Shown: one piece after another, positions 1 to 8,002 of the stretch | How positions within the stretch are numbered: the stretch's first letter is position 1 | How the letters are laid out: each line of letters opens with the position of its first letter | From: Massilia aurea | GTDB lineage: Bacteria > Pseudomonadota > Gammaproteobacteria > Burkholderiales > Burkholderiaceae_D | Length of the DNA stretch: 64,000 nt | Assembly: GCF_014200505.1 (NCBI RefSeq) | Contig: NZ_JACHBX010000001.1 | Coordinates: 434,001-498,000, forward strand | Direction: 5' to 3' | Notes under the pieces: generated by a model | Told to the model about the DNA's origin: nothing | Seen by the model: the letters and a program-made list of their open reading frames with translations, nothing else | Databases searched by the model: none | Program-made: the position numbers and the translations under genes

Positions 1-1
1 C

Positions 2-328
2 TGGGAACGCGTCAAGGCGGCAACGCCGGTGGTCCAGGCGCCGGTCAAGACCAGCGCCCCGAAAGCGGACGACACGGCAGCCCCGGCCGCCAAGAAGGTC
101 AAGCTGAGCTACAAGGAGCAGCGCGAGCTGGAAGAATTGCCGAAGCTGATCGCGACGCTGGAAGATGAACAGTCGGCCATCACGGCCCAGCTCAATGGCC
201 CGGATTTCTACAAGCAGAACCCGGCCGATGCCAAGCGCATCAATGCGCGCTTTGCCGAAATCGAAGACTTGCTGCTCGACGCGCTGGAGCGTTGGGAAAC
301 GATCGAAGCGCGCTCGCGCGGCGTGTAA
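2..328 (+). CDS. uup: ABC-F family ATPase, C-terminal end (Uup-like), partial
   Basis: Only the last 108 codons are present; the gene enters from the left edge in frame 2. The visible part is an Ala/Pro/Lys linker followed by a charged helical segment (KLSYKEQRELEELP, then a Glu/Leu/Ala-rich stretch), which is the C-terminal coiled-coil domain typical of Uup-type ABC-F proteins. ABC-F proteins are soluble twin-ATPase proteins that act on ribosomes or, for Uup, are linked to DNA repair; they are not transporters. The ATPase domains lie outside the window, so the exact ABC-F subfamily is inferred from the tail alone. Confidence 0.8.
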   Translation, partial: WERVKAATPVVQAPVKTSAPKADDTAAPAAKKVKLSYKEQRELEELPKLIATLEDEQSAITAQLNGPDFYKQNPADAKRINARFAEIEDLLLDALERWETIEARSRGV

Positions 329-368
329 TCCAACAGGGGCGGGCGATGGCCGGGCGGAGCGACTTTTC

Positions 369-1121
369 ATGATCGACAACAACGAATCGCGCGCCGCCCG
401 GCCAGCCGGCCCCGGCTCCGGCCCCGGTGCCGGGGCTGCGGCCCCGGCGGCCGACGAACCCTTCCTCACCCGCGCCGCCTGGGCGCGCATCCTGCCATTC
501 GGCACCTATATCCTGTTCATGGTGATTGGCGACCTGCTCGAGCGCATGGGCATGAGCCGCGCCGACCTGCGCTGGCTGTATCCGGTGCAGGCCGGCGCCG
601 TGCTGGCGCTGCTGGCCGTGTTCTGGCGCCAGTACGACGAACTGCACCGGTTCGGCTTGCTCTCGCATACGCTCGTTGCCATGGTCGTTGGCATTATCGT
701 GCTGGTGTTGTGGGTCAATCTGACGCTCCCCTGGATGCTGCTGGGCAGCTCGCCCGGCTACGATCCGCGCACGCATGGCGAGATCGACTGGCTGATGGTG
801 ACGCTGCGTATTGCTGGCGCGGCGCTGGTGGTGCCCGTCATGGAAGAATTGTTCTGGCGCTCGTTCCTGATGCGCTGGGTCGAACACGCCAACTTCAGAC
901 TCGTTGATCCGGCGCGTATCGGCTTCAAGGCGTTTGTGATCCCATGCGTGCTGTTCGGCTTTGAACACACGCTGTGGCTGGCCGGTATTGTGGCCGGCGT
1001 GGCCTATGGCGTGTTGTATATGAGGCACCGCAACCTGTGGTCGCCCATCCTGGCCCACGCTGTCACGAATGGGTTGCTGGGCGTCTGGGTTGTCTACACA
1101 GGGGGCTGGCAATTCTGGTGA
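369..1121 (+). CDS. CPBP/CAAX-like membrane protease of the exosortase-EPS type
   Basis: A 250-residue polytopic membrane protein with the three CPBP (type II CAAX protease) motifs: EELFWR (E159, E160, R164), FGFEH (H200) and HAVTN (H230, N234), which form the intramembrane metalloprotease site. The N-terminal 30 residues are Gly/Pro/Ala-rich and probably cytosolic. Its overall form, and its position just before EpsL and EpsE homologues, match the CAAX-protease-related protein found beside exosortase in PEP-CTERM polysaccharide loci. The start is ATG 369, preceded by a GGAG-like site; an upstream in-frame extension overlaps the ABC-F gene and is not believable. Its substrate is unknown. No exosortase gene is visible in the window. 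Confidence 0.88.
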   Translation: MIDNNESRAARPAGPGSGPGAGAAAPAADEPFLTRAAWARILPFGTYILFMVIGDLLERMGMSRADLRWLYPVQAGAVLALLAVFWRQYDELHRFGLLSHTLVAMVVGIIVLVLWVNLTLPWMLLGSSPGYDPRTHGEIDWLMVTLRIAGAALVVPVMEELFWRSFLMRWVEHANFRLVDPARIGFKAFVIPCVLFGFEHTLWLAGIVAGVAYGVLYMRHRNLWSPILAHAVTNGLLGVWVVYTGGWQFW

Positions 1122-1157
1122 TTCCTCCGGTAGTACGACCCGTGGAAGACGACGACC

Positions 1158-2372
1158 ATGCCAGCCCCTTCAGCGTTGCATCGCCTTTCCCCGGTCGCGC
1201 TGTGCGCCGGTGCCTTCTGGTGCTTTCCTGCAGGCGCGGCGCCCACGCCGTCAACTGAAGGAATACAACTGCTTGCCGGCATCGGCTGGGCCCACGACGA
1301 CAACCTCCTGCGCCAGGCCGATGGAGCGCCCGCGCTCGGCGGCGGGCGCAGCGACAGCTACCGCACATTCGAAGCGGGTGTGGCGCTCGACAAACACATT
1401 AGCCGCCAGCGCCTTGCCGCCACGGCCAGCGTGTCGAAGACCGCGTTCGATCGTTTCAGGCAGCTCGACTACACTGGCCACGACCTGCAAGCGACGTGGT
1501 TCTGGCACCTCGGCACGCAGTTCGACGGCCGTGTCGAGGCGCTCGATATCCGGACACTCGCGCCATACACCGACTTCAACAGCGACCAGCGCAACCTGCG
1601 CCAGCAGCGGCGCCAGGCATTCGATGCCGGCTGGCAGCTGCACCCGAGCTGGAAACTGCGCGCAGGCGCCGAGCGCGACAAGGCAAGCTACGACCTGGCG
1701 ATCCAGCGCTTCAACAACCGCACCGAACAGGCATGTGAGACCGAGCTGCTGTACCAGCCCAGGGGCGGCAGCGCGCTGGGCCTGGTCGCACGCCGCGTCA
1801 AGGGCAGTTACCCGTATCGGCGACCGGCCATCGCCACGATGCTGACAGACGATTTCACCCAGGACGAACTCAAACTGCGCGTGAACTGGCTCGCCACCGG
1901 CTCGACCATGGTGCAGGGCCTGGCCGGCTACGTGCGGCGCGAGCAGCCGTCGTACGGCGAAGGCGTCACGAGCGGCGTCAACGGCCGCATCAATGCGTTC
2001 TACACGCCGCGCGGCCAGGTCAGCTATCAGGCGGGCGTGTGGCGCGAGTTCGCACCCATTGAAAGCCCGTTCGTCAGTTACACGCTCAACAAGGGCGTCA
2101 GCATTGGCGTCAATTGGGCGGCCAGCGCCAGGCTGGCGCTCGAGGCCAGCGCGACCTACGAGCGGCGCAGCTACACGGGACGGGGCGACTTTACCGGCGC
2201 CGATGCGCTGCGTGACGCGATCCGTTCGGCCAGCGTGCGCGCCGTATGGCAGGCCCGGCCCGGGGTGAAGGTGGTTGCCGCAGTTGTTCATCAGGCGCGC
2301 ACCGCTTCCGGGCTCGGCATTGGCAAGTTCGATGCAAACGTGGTGCAGGTCAGCGCCAATGTGTTGTTCTGA
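1158..2372 (+). CDS. epsL: EpsL-like outer-membrane beta-barrel protein
   Basis: A 404-residue protein with a signal peptide (cleavage near FPAGAA-APT, about residue 27) followed by alternating hydrophobic/polar strands with many aromatic and Arg residues, ending in the C-terminal Phe (VSANVLF) characteristic of outer-membrane beta-barrels. The pattern matches the EpsL/exosortase-B-associated polysaccharide outer-membrane family. It probably works with EpsE in export of the exopolysaccharide. It lies 36 bases after the CPBP gene and 182 bases before epsE on the same strand, so the three may share a transcript. The epsL name rests on family resemblance and context. Confidence 0.82.
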   Translation: MPAPSALHRLSPVALCAGAFWCFPAGAAPTPSTEGIQLLAGIGWAHDDNLLRQADGAPALGGGRSDSYRTFEAGVALDKHISRQRLAATASVSKTAFDRFRQLDYTGHDLQATWFWHLGTQFDGRVEALDIRTLAPYTDFNSDQRNLRQQRRQAFDAGWQLHPSWKLRAGAERDKASYDLAIQRFNNRTEQACETELLYQPRGGSALGLVARRVKGSYPYRRPAIATMLTDDFTQDELKLRVNWLATGSTMVQGLAGYVRREQPSYGEGVTSGVNGRINAFYTPRGQVSYQAGVWREFAPIESPFVSYTLNKGVSIGVNWAASARLALEASATYERRSYTGRGDFTGADALRDAIRSASVRAVWQARPGVKVVAAVVHQARTASGLGIGKFDANVVQVSANVLF

Positions 2373-2554
2373 TGACGAATCTATTGACGTGAGGTTGATG
2401 GTTTTTTGAGAAAAAACGCGCATTGGTTGCGCTGGCGCTAGCGCAGTCAGGCCGGCGGCTTTTTGTTGGAACCGATGGGTTGCTGGCGCATCGAATGGCA
2501 TGTTGGGCGTGTGTTTGCCGCCCCGTTGCAACGATCACCGATGCTGGAGGAATC
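2373..2554. other. Intergenic leader between epsL and epsE
   Basis: The gap contains a perfect 7-bp AT hairpin (GTTTTTT-GAG-AAAAAAC, 2401-2417) and a GC palindrome TGCGCT-N6-AGCGCA (2428-2445). Neither has the GC-stem-plus-T-run form of a clear terminator. The GGAGG ribosome site for epsE is at 2546-2550. Confidence 0.5.
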
Positions 2555-3355
2555 ATGAAACGTGTCGTCATATGGATCACGGGCCTGGCCTTGATGCTGG
2601 GTATGAGCATGGGCATGAGCACAGCCGGCGCGGCCGAAGTGCTGCTGGGGCCGGGGGACGTGGTCAAGCTGTCGGTGTATGGCAGTCCCGACCTGTCAAT
2701 CGAGACCCGCGTCAGTGAAAGTGGCCATCTCACGTTTCCGTGGCTGGGGCAGGTGGCTGTCGGCGGCATGCCGGTGGCGGTGGCCGAGAAAACCATCGCA
2801 AGCCTGCTCGAAAAGGGCGGCTACCTCAAGCAGGCCCAGGTCAATATGCTGGTGACGACCCTGGCGAGCCAGCAGATTTCGGTGCTCGGACATGTGAACC
2901 GGCCCGGGCGCTATCCGGTGGACGGGCGCCGCCGTGTGCTCGACATGCTGGCGCTGGCCGGTGGCATCAACAGCGACGGTGGCGACATGATCAGCCTGGT
3001 GCGCATGCGCGATGGCAAGACGCTGCGCGAGACCATCGATGTGGTCGACATGGTGCGTACGGGCGAACTCGACAGGGATGTGGAAGTGGCCGGCGGCGAC
3101 ATCATCTTTGTCGAACGGGCGCCGCGGGCGTATATCACCGGCGAAGTCAGTCGCCCGGGACCATTCCGGCTCGAGCGCGGCATGACGGTCCAGCAGGCCT
3201 TGTCGGCTGGCGGCGGCTTGAGTCCGCGCGGCAGCAGCAATGGCATCCGCATCACACGCAAGGCAGCCGGCGGCCAGCCGGTCTCGCTGGACGCCCGTGC
3301 CAGTGACATCGTCCAGGTCGATGACGTGATCGTCGTGCGCGAAAGCTGGTTCTAG
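2555..3355 (+). CDS. epsE: Polysaccharide export protein EpsE (Wza family)
   Basis: A 266-residue periplasmic/outer-membrane export protein. A signal peptide ends at about residue 27 (AGAA-EV); there is no lipobox Cys, unlike classical Wza. A Poly_export domain follows (about 30-110: LGPGDVVKLSVYGSPDLS), then two SLBB-type repeats (ISVLGHVNRPGRYPV near residue 110 and AYITGEVSRPGPFRLE near residue 193). ATG 2555 is chosen because a strong GGAGG lies 4 bases upstream and the signal peptide begins there. The family forms the outer-membrane exit channel for Wzx/Wzy-type exopolysaccharide. The inner-membrane chain-length regulator, polymerase and flippase are not in the window. Confidence 0.9.
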   Translation: MKRVVIWITGLALMLGMSMGMSTAGAAEVLLGPGDVVKLSVYGSPDLSIETRVSESGHLTFPWLGQVAVGGMPVAVAEKTIASLLEKGGYLKQAQVNMLVTTLASQQISVLGHVNRPGRYPVDGRRRVLDMLALAGGINSDGGDMISLVRMRDGKTLRETIDVVDMVRTGELDRDVEVAGGDIIFVERAPRAYITGEVSRPGPFRLERGMTVQQALSAGGGLSPRGSSNGIRITRKAAGGQPVSLDARASDIVQVDDVIVVRESWF

Positions 3356-3471
3356 GCATTGCCTTCGCTGCTTTTCCCACGTTGCTACCAGTCCAGCAGG
3401 ACCAGCGTGGCGACACACTTCTTGCATGGATGGCATCATTTCCTTGAACAACATTGATCAAGGACAGGGGC

Positions 3472-3954
3472 ATGCAAGCGTGGTGGACACAAAGCTGGGA
3501 GACGATTCAACACGAATTTTCCGATCTGGGCGATGCCGAAGATGTGACGATCATCGTCGTGCGTCTGCTGGTGGCGGCGGTGCTGGGTGGTTTGCTTGGC
3601 TATGAGCGCGAAACGAAAGGGGCTTCGGCCGGCCTGCGCACGCACATGCTGGTCTCGGTTGGCTCGGCGTTGTTCGTCCTGATTCCATTGCAGGCCGGGA
3701 TGACAATCCAGGACTTGTCACGCGTGTTGCAGGGCGTCACGGCCGGTATTGGTTTCCTTGGCGCCGGCGCGATTCTCAAGCAGCGCGATCAGAACGATAT
3801 CAAGGGACTGACCACGGCCGCCAGTGTCTGGATGACGGCCGCCATCGGCGTTTCCGCCGGCATGGGACGCGAAGGCACGGCAGTACTGAGTGCGCTGTTC
3901 GGACTGGTCATCCTCGCGTTCGTTCGCTCGCCCAGCAAGCGCAACGCCGACTGA
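3472..3954 (+). CDS. MgtC/SapB family membrane protein
   Basis: A 160-residue inner-membrane protein with about four transmembrane helices and the family signature [20 protein letters not shown] (residues about 42-61), followed by [10 protein letters not shown]. MgtC relatives modulate F-ATPase, magnesium or phosphate physiology, but the small SapB-type members are mostly uncharacterised. The start is ATG 3472 with an AGGACAGGGG Shine-Dalgarno region; a TTG six codons upstream is a weaker alternative. It follows epsE by 116 bases but nothing ties it functionally to the EPS genes. Confidence 0.88.
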   Translation: MQAWWTQSWETIQHEFSDLGDAEDVTIIVVRLLVAAVLGGLLGYERETKGASAGLRTHMLVSVGSALFVLIPLQAGMTIQDLSRVLQGVTAGIGFLGAGAILKQRDQNDIKGLTTAASVWMTAAIGVSAGMGREGTAVLSALFGLVILAFVRSPSKRNAD

Positions 3955-4435
3955 CAGTAGGGCGGCGGCGTCCGCCAGTCGTGCAGGTGTACGCGCCAGC
4001 GCTGAGGCTCCACGATACTTCCAGTGCATCGGCGCCCATCACAACAGCCGGATCATGCCGTTCGCTGACCCGCTGTTGCACCGGCTATCTTGTTGTTATT
4101 CGCCAACTTCTTGCTGCGGCAATGGCAAGCGCGACCTTGTTTGTATTCTTCCCCATGACATCGGCGGGACCGACGCGGCATTCTCATGCCCGGTCAACGC
4201 CGCCCGACTTTGCACGATCCTGGCAAGCTGGCCTTCCTCGAATACGCACCCCGAATCGTGCGTAGCTCCCGACACAGATGAATGTATTATCGGAAAAATT
4301 GTGCCTTTACCAAGTGCTTGAGCGCGAGGGTGCGGCGTTCATCGCCCCTACACCGGAGGTACGTTGCGATCCACGGACGCTTGGCGGCGGATGGCAATCG
4401 GTTGACGAGGCAGAATTCTGCATGAAGGAAGCGCA
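3955..4435. other. Gene-poor stretch upstream of the heparinase gene
   Basis: About 480 bases without a recognisable gene. Open frames here have poor third-position GC compared with the neighbours. The only item of note is a 53-codon frame (4278-4439) described separately. No clear terminator or promoter is seen. Confidence 0.5.
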
Positions 4436-4439
4436 ATGA
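4278..4439 (+). CDS. Possible small ORF coupled to the heparinase gene
   Basis: A 53-codon frame starting at ATG 4278 and ending in a TGA that overlaps the heparinase start codon (ATGA at 4436-4439), a classic translational-coupling arrangement. Against it: no Shine-Dalgarno is visible before 4278, third-position GC is much lower than in the neighbouring genes, and the product (starting MNVLSEKLCLYQ) is not recognised. It may be a leader peptide, a decayed gene end or chance. Confidence 0.25.
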   Translation: MNVLSEKLCLYQVLEREGAAFIAPTPEVRCDPRTLGGGWQSVDEAEFCMKEAQ

Positions 4440-6430
4440 ACGGAACAAACATGGTGTGGCTGGTCAACCGCTTGCGCTGCATGTCGGTGGCCGAGATGGG
4501 ATACCGGGTCCAGCAGGCCACTGCGATCCGGCTGGGGCGGAGCATGGCGGGCCGTACGCAGCTGGCGCTGGCGCGCTCGGCGCCGCCCGCCATGCCGACC
4601 CTGAACCTGGGCGTGCGCGGTGCGCCCGAGCTCGATCCGGGCGAAGTCGAGGCGTTGCTGCTGGACGCCGAGCGCATCTGTGCAGGCCACGTCGTGCTGT
4701 TTGCCGACGGCCGCTTCGACGTGGGCGTGCCAACCGCATGGAACCGCGATCCCGACACCGGCGTGACCGCGCCGGCCGTGTACCGGGGCGACCTCGCCAT
4801 CAACGACCGCGAGCTGGTGGGTGACATCAAGCATGTCTGGGAACTGAATCGCCACTTGCACCTCGTGCGGCTGGCACAGGCCTGGACACTCACGCGCGAT
4901 ACGCGCTGGATGGATGCGCTCGAGCAAAACCTGCGCAGCTGGCTCGAGCAGTGTCCGCCACTGACCGGCCCCAACTGGACCAGTTCGCGCGAGCTGGGCA
5001 TCCGGCTGATCAACTGGAGTCTGATCTGGCAATTGATCGGTGGTGACCGCAGCGCGCTGTTCGAGGGCGACGCCGGTCAGCGCCTGCGCGCCGACTGGCT
5101 TGGCAGCATCCACGCCCATTGCCGTACGATCGCGCGCCACCTGTCGCGCCATTCGTCAGCGAACAACCACCTGATCGGCGAACTGGCCGGCCTGTACATG
5201 GGCGCCGTCACCTGGCCGTGCTGGAAAGAGTCACGCGATTGGCAGACGCTGGCACAGAATGAGCTGGAAGTGGAAGCCCAGGCGCAATTCTCGCGCGATG
5301 GCGTCAACCGCGAGCAGGCCTTTGGCTACCACTTGTTCGTCTGTGAATTCTTGTTCGTGGCCGGCTTGCTGGCCCAGACCGGCGGCCACAGCCTGCGACC
5401 GTTTTCACGCGCTTACTGGGGCAGCCTGCAGCGCGCGCTGCGCTTCTTGCGCTCGGTACGCGATGTTGGTGGCAATGTGCCTGCAGTGGGCGACGCCGAC
5501 GATGGTTGCGTATTCCGCCTGGATGCATCGGGCATGGACCGCGCCGCGCAGTTGCTGGCGCTGGGCGACACCGTCTTCGGTGGTCATGCCGACAGCCACC
5601 CGGGCGTGCGCTGGTTGCTGCACACGCTGCCGGGCGGGCGGCCCGATTGCGATCCGCACGAGGTCGATACGGGCTGGGCCTTTCCCGATGGCGGCTACCT
5701 GCTGTTTGGCAATCGCTTTGGCGAAGCCGACGAAATCAAGGGCTTGCTCGACTGCGGCCCACTGGGCTACCTGGGCGTGGCTGCCCACGGCCACGCCGAT
5801 GCGCTGGCGCTGGCGCTGTCAATCGCGGGTGAACCGTGCCTGGTCGATCCCGGCACCTATTCATACGGGCAGGACGACAAATGGCGCGATTACTTCCGCG
5901 GCACGTCCAGCCACAACACGGTGCGCATCGACGGCGTGGACCAGTCGGTCTCGGGCGGGCGTTTCATGTGGCTGCGCAAGGCCGCGGCCAGCATCGAGCG
6001 CATGCCGGCCTCGCCGCACGAATTCGATTTCCGCGGTTCGCACGACGGCTATGCGCGCTTGCCCGATCCGGTTCGCCATGTACGCAGTGTCCGCTTCGAG
6101 AGCGTCAGCAACACGCTGACCGTGCGCGACGAGGTGTCCGGCAAGAAGCCGCACAAGGTCGAGTTGTTCTGGCACTTCGCACCCGGGCTGGACGTGCGCC
6201 TGACCAGCAATGGCCTGGCCGTACGGGGCCGCCGCTTCGTGCTGCAGATGCAGGCCAGCGGCGAGGACCTGCACCTCGAACTGGTGCGCGGCGCCGAAAA
6301 TCCGCCGCTCGGATGGTACTCGGCCACATACCAGTCCAAGGTGCCGTGCGACGTCTTGCGGATCTCGACCGTGTCGTCCGCCGTGCCGGTGGAGTGCAAA
6401 TTTTCCATCACGTTCATCGACGAAAAGTAA
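4436..6430 (+). CDS. Heparinase II/III family protein (polysaccharide lyase-like)
   Basis: A 664-residue protein with the two-part heparinase II/III architecture: an alpha/alpha-toroid N-terminal domain (about 40-370; NWTSSRELGIRLINW is the typical Asn/Arg-bearing helix) and a C-terminal beta-sandwich domain (about 395-640) with GVAAHGHADALAL near residue 450 and the downstream YFRGTSSHNTVRID motif. No signal peptide is obvious. Members of this family occur in bacterial EPS loci, where they are thought to cut uronic-acid-containing polymer or serve in chain release; the substrate here is unknown. The gene sits between EPS export genes and sugar-nucleotide genes, which supports an EPS role. 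Confidence 0.85.
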   Translation: MNGTNMVWLVNRLRCMSVAEMGYRVQQATAIRLGRSMAGRTQLALARSAPPAMPTLNLGVRGAPELDPGEVEALLLDAERICAGHVVLFADGRFDVGVPTAWNRDPDTGVTAPAVYRGDLAINDRELVGDIKHVWELNRHLHLVRLAQAWTLTRDTRWMDALEQNLRSWLEQCPPLTGPNWTSSRELGIRLINWSLIWQLIGGDRSALFEGDAGQRLRADWLGSIHAHCRTIARHLSRHSSANNHLIGELAGLYMGAVTWPCWKESRDWQTLAQNELEVEAQAQFSRDGVNREQAFGYHLFVCEFLFVAGLLAQTGGHSLRPFSRAYWGSLQRALRFLRSVRDVGGNVPAVGDADDGCVFRLDASGMDRAAQLLALGDTVFGGHADSHPGVRWLLHTLPGGRPDCDPHEVDTGWAFPDGGYLLFGNRFGEADEIKGLLDCGPLGYLGVAAHGHADALALALSIAGEPCLVDPGTYSYGQDDKWRDYFRGTSSHNTVRIDGVDQSVSGGRFMWLRKAAASIERMPASPHEFDFRGSHDGYARLPDPVRHVRSVRFESVSNTLTVRDEVSGKKPHKVELFWHFAPGLDVRLTSNGLAVRGRRFVLQMQASGEDLHLELVRGAENPPLGWYSATYQSKVPCDVLRISTVSSAVPVECKFSITFIDEK

Positions 6431-6988
6431 CGCACTGCCCGTAGAAAAGGCACGCCGCGCACGCGACGTGTCGCTGCGAAACCCTGGGAGCAGGGCGCCT
6501 GTTGAATCTCATGTTGCAGTGCAATCTTGAGCATGGGAACGAGTATTGCTCTCTGCACACGCGTGCGTGCGCACGGAATCGATCAATGCATTGTAAAATA
6601 GATAAGCTTTAGCTGCGGGATATCCCGAACCGCGTTGCAGCGCTACTTGTACAGTGTCCAGCCTCACCCAGTGACCTCGATTCGTACTGCGGCGCCCTGC
6701 CGCGCAAGGGGCGGGCAGGCACGAATTCTTGTTGGGTACACACGAAGATATCGTGCGCGGGTCGAGCAGATGTATTCTAGGCATGGTGCACCGCAACCGC
6801 GGCAACCAGCTATCGCGCTGATCCCGTTGTTCGAAGCACAATGATTGCCACGTTCCGGGAACGCGCGCATCAGCAGCGAGCAGACGTAAATAGCAGTAAA
6901 TAGCAGTAAATAGCATCAAGCACTGGCTGGAAGCATCACGGCTATTGCACACAATCGATCACAAAAAGTGAAGGCAGAGAGCAAACAC
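6431..6988. other. Long intergenic region before galE
   Basis: About 560 bases without a supportable gene. Codon use of the open frames does not resemble the neighbours. The right end holds a short 10-bp tandem repeat (separate entry) and an AT-richer stretch, so this is probably the promoter region of the galE/sugar-nucleotide operon. No promoter can be named with confidence. Confidence 0.5.
6886..6914. repeat. 10-bp tandem repeat TAGCAGTAAA upstream of galE
   Basis: Two full copies of TAGCAGTAAA (6891-6900, 6901-6910) are flanked by partial copies (CGTAAA before, TAGCA after). The period equals one helical turn, so a protein-binding array is possible. The repeat ends 75 bases before the galE ATG. 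Confidence 0.6.
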
Positions 6989-7986
6989 ATGAAGATTCTC
7001 GTTACTGGCGGCATCGGTTACATCGGTTCGCACACGGTCGTCGAACTGCAAAGCGCAGGCTACGACGTGGTGGTGGTCGACAACCTGTCCAATGCCCAAT
7101 TGTCGGTACGCGACCGCGTGCAGCGCATCAGCGGCAAGCCATTCGCTTTTGTCGAAGCCGACATCCGCGATCGCGCGGCGATGGAAGCAGCGTTCGCCGA
7201 ACACAAGCCGGAAGCGGTCATTCACTTCGCCGGCCTGAAGGCGGTGGGGGAGTCGGTCGCCGAGCCGCTGCGCTACTACGACAACAATGTCTCGGGCAGC
7301 GTCGTGCTGTTCGAAACGATGGCCAAATTCGGTTGCAAGTCGCTCGTGTTCTCGTCGTCGGCCACCGTGTATGGCGACCCGGCCTCGGTGCCGATCCGCG
7401 AAGACTTCCCGCTCTCGGCCACGAACCCGTACGGCCGCAGCAAGCTGATGATCGAAGAGATCCTGCAAGACCTGGCCAAGGCCCAGCCCGACTGGCGCAT
7501 TGCGCTGCTGCGCTACTTCAATCCGGTGGGCGCCCATGAGAGCGGCCTGATCGGCGAAGAGCCAAGCGGCATTCCCAACAACCTCGTGCCCTACATCGCC
7601 CAGGTTGCCAATGGCCAGCGCGAGAAACTGTCGGTCTTCGGCGGCGATTACAACACGCCCGACGGCACCGGCCAGCGCGATTACATCCACGTCTTGACCT
7701 GGCCATCGGCCACGTCAAGACGCTGGACCGCCTGACCAAGGGCCCGGGCATCGTTGCCTACAACCTCGGTACGGGGCGCGGCAACAGTGTCCTGGAAATG
7801 ATTCGTGCGTTCGAAGCGGCCAGTGGCCGCACGGTCGCTTACCAGATCGTCGACCGCCGCCCAGGTGACGTGGCGAAATGCTACGCCGACCCGGCCAAGG
7901 CACGCGACGAACTCGGCTGGACCGCCGAACGCGATGTCGCTCAAATGTGCGCCGATGTATGGCGCTACCAAACCACTGCCAAATAA
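6989..7986 (+). pseudogene. galE: UDP-glucose 4-epimerase, interrupted by a 1-base frameshift
   Basis: The 5' frame encodes a GalE N-terminal NAD-binding domain (MKILVTGGIGYIGSHTVVEL, then FSSSATVYG and YGRSK with the catalytic Tyr/Lys) up to RDYIHV at 7693. The downstream frame from about 7696 encodes the expected continuation (DLAIGHVKTLDRL to the C-terminal RRPGDVAKCYADPAKA...). Between GTC (7691-7693) and GAC (7696-7698) only two bases (TT) remain where one codon is expected, so one base is missing relative to the family. The intact product would be about 332 residues and would interconvert UDP-glucose and UDP-galactose for EPS or LPS. ATG 6989 is chosen over a GTG at 6968 because the Rossmann strand begins there. 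Sequencing error and true mutation cannot be told apart here. Confidence 0.9.
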
Positions 7987-8002
7987 TTCAAAGGAACATC
8001 GA

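Noticed and set aside
2401-2445. Hairpins between epsL and epsE considered as a terminator
   Set aside because: The AT stem has no GC core and the GC palindrome has no adjacent T-run, so termination is not supported.
6886-6914. Short tandem repeat considered as a CRISPR array
   Set aside because: The unit is only 10 bases with no spacers and no cas genes are nearby.
6509-6952. A 147-codon - strand frame in the gap before galE
   Set aside because: Codon use is not like the genome, no Shine-Dalgarno site, and the product has no recognisable features.
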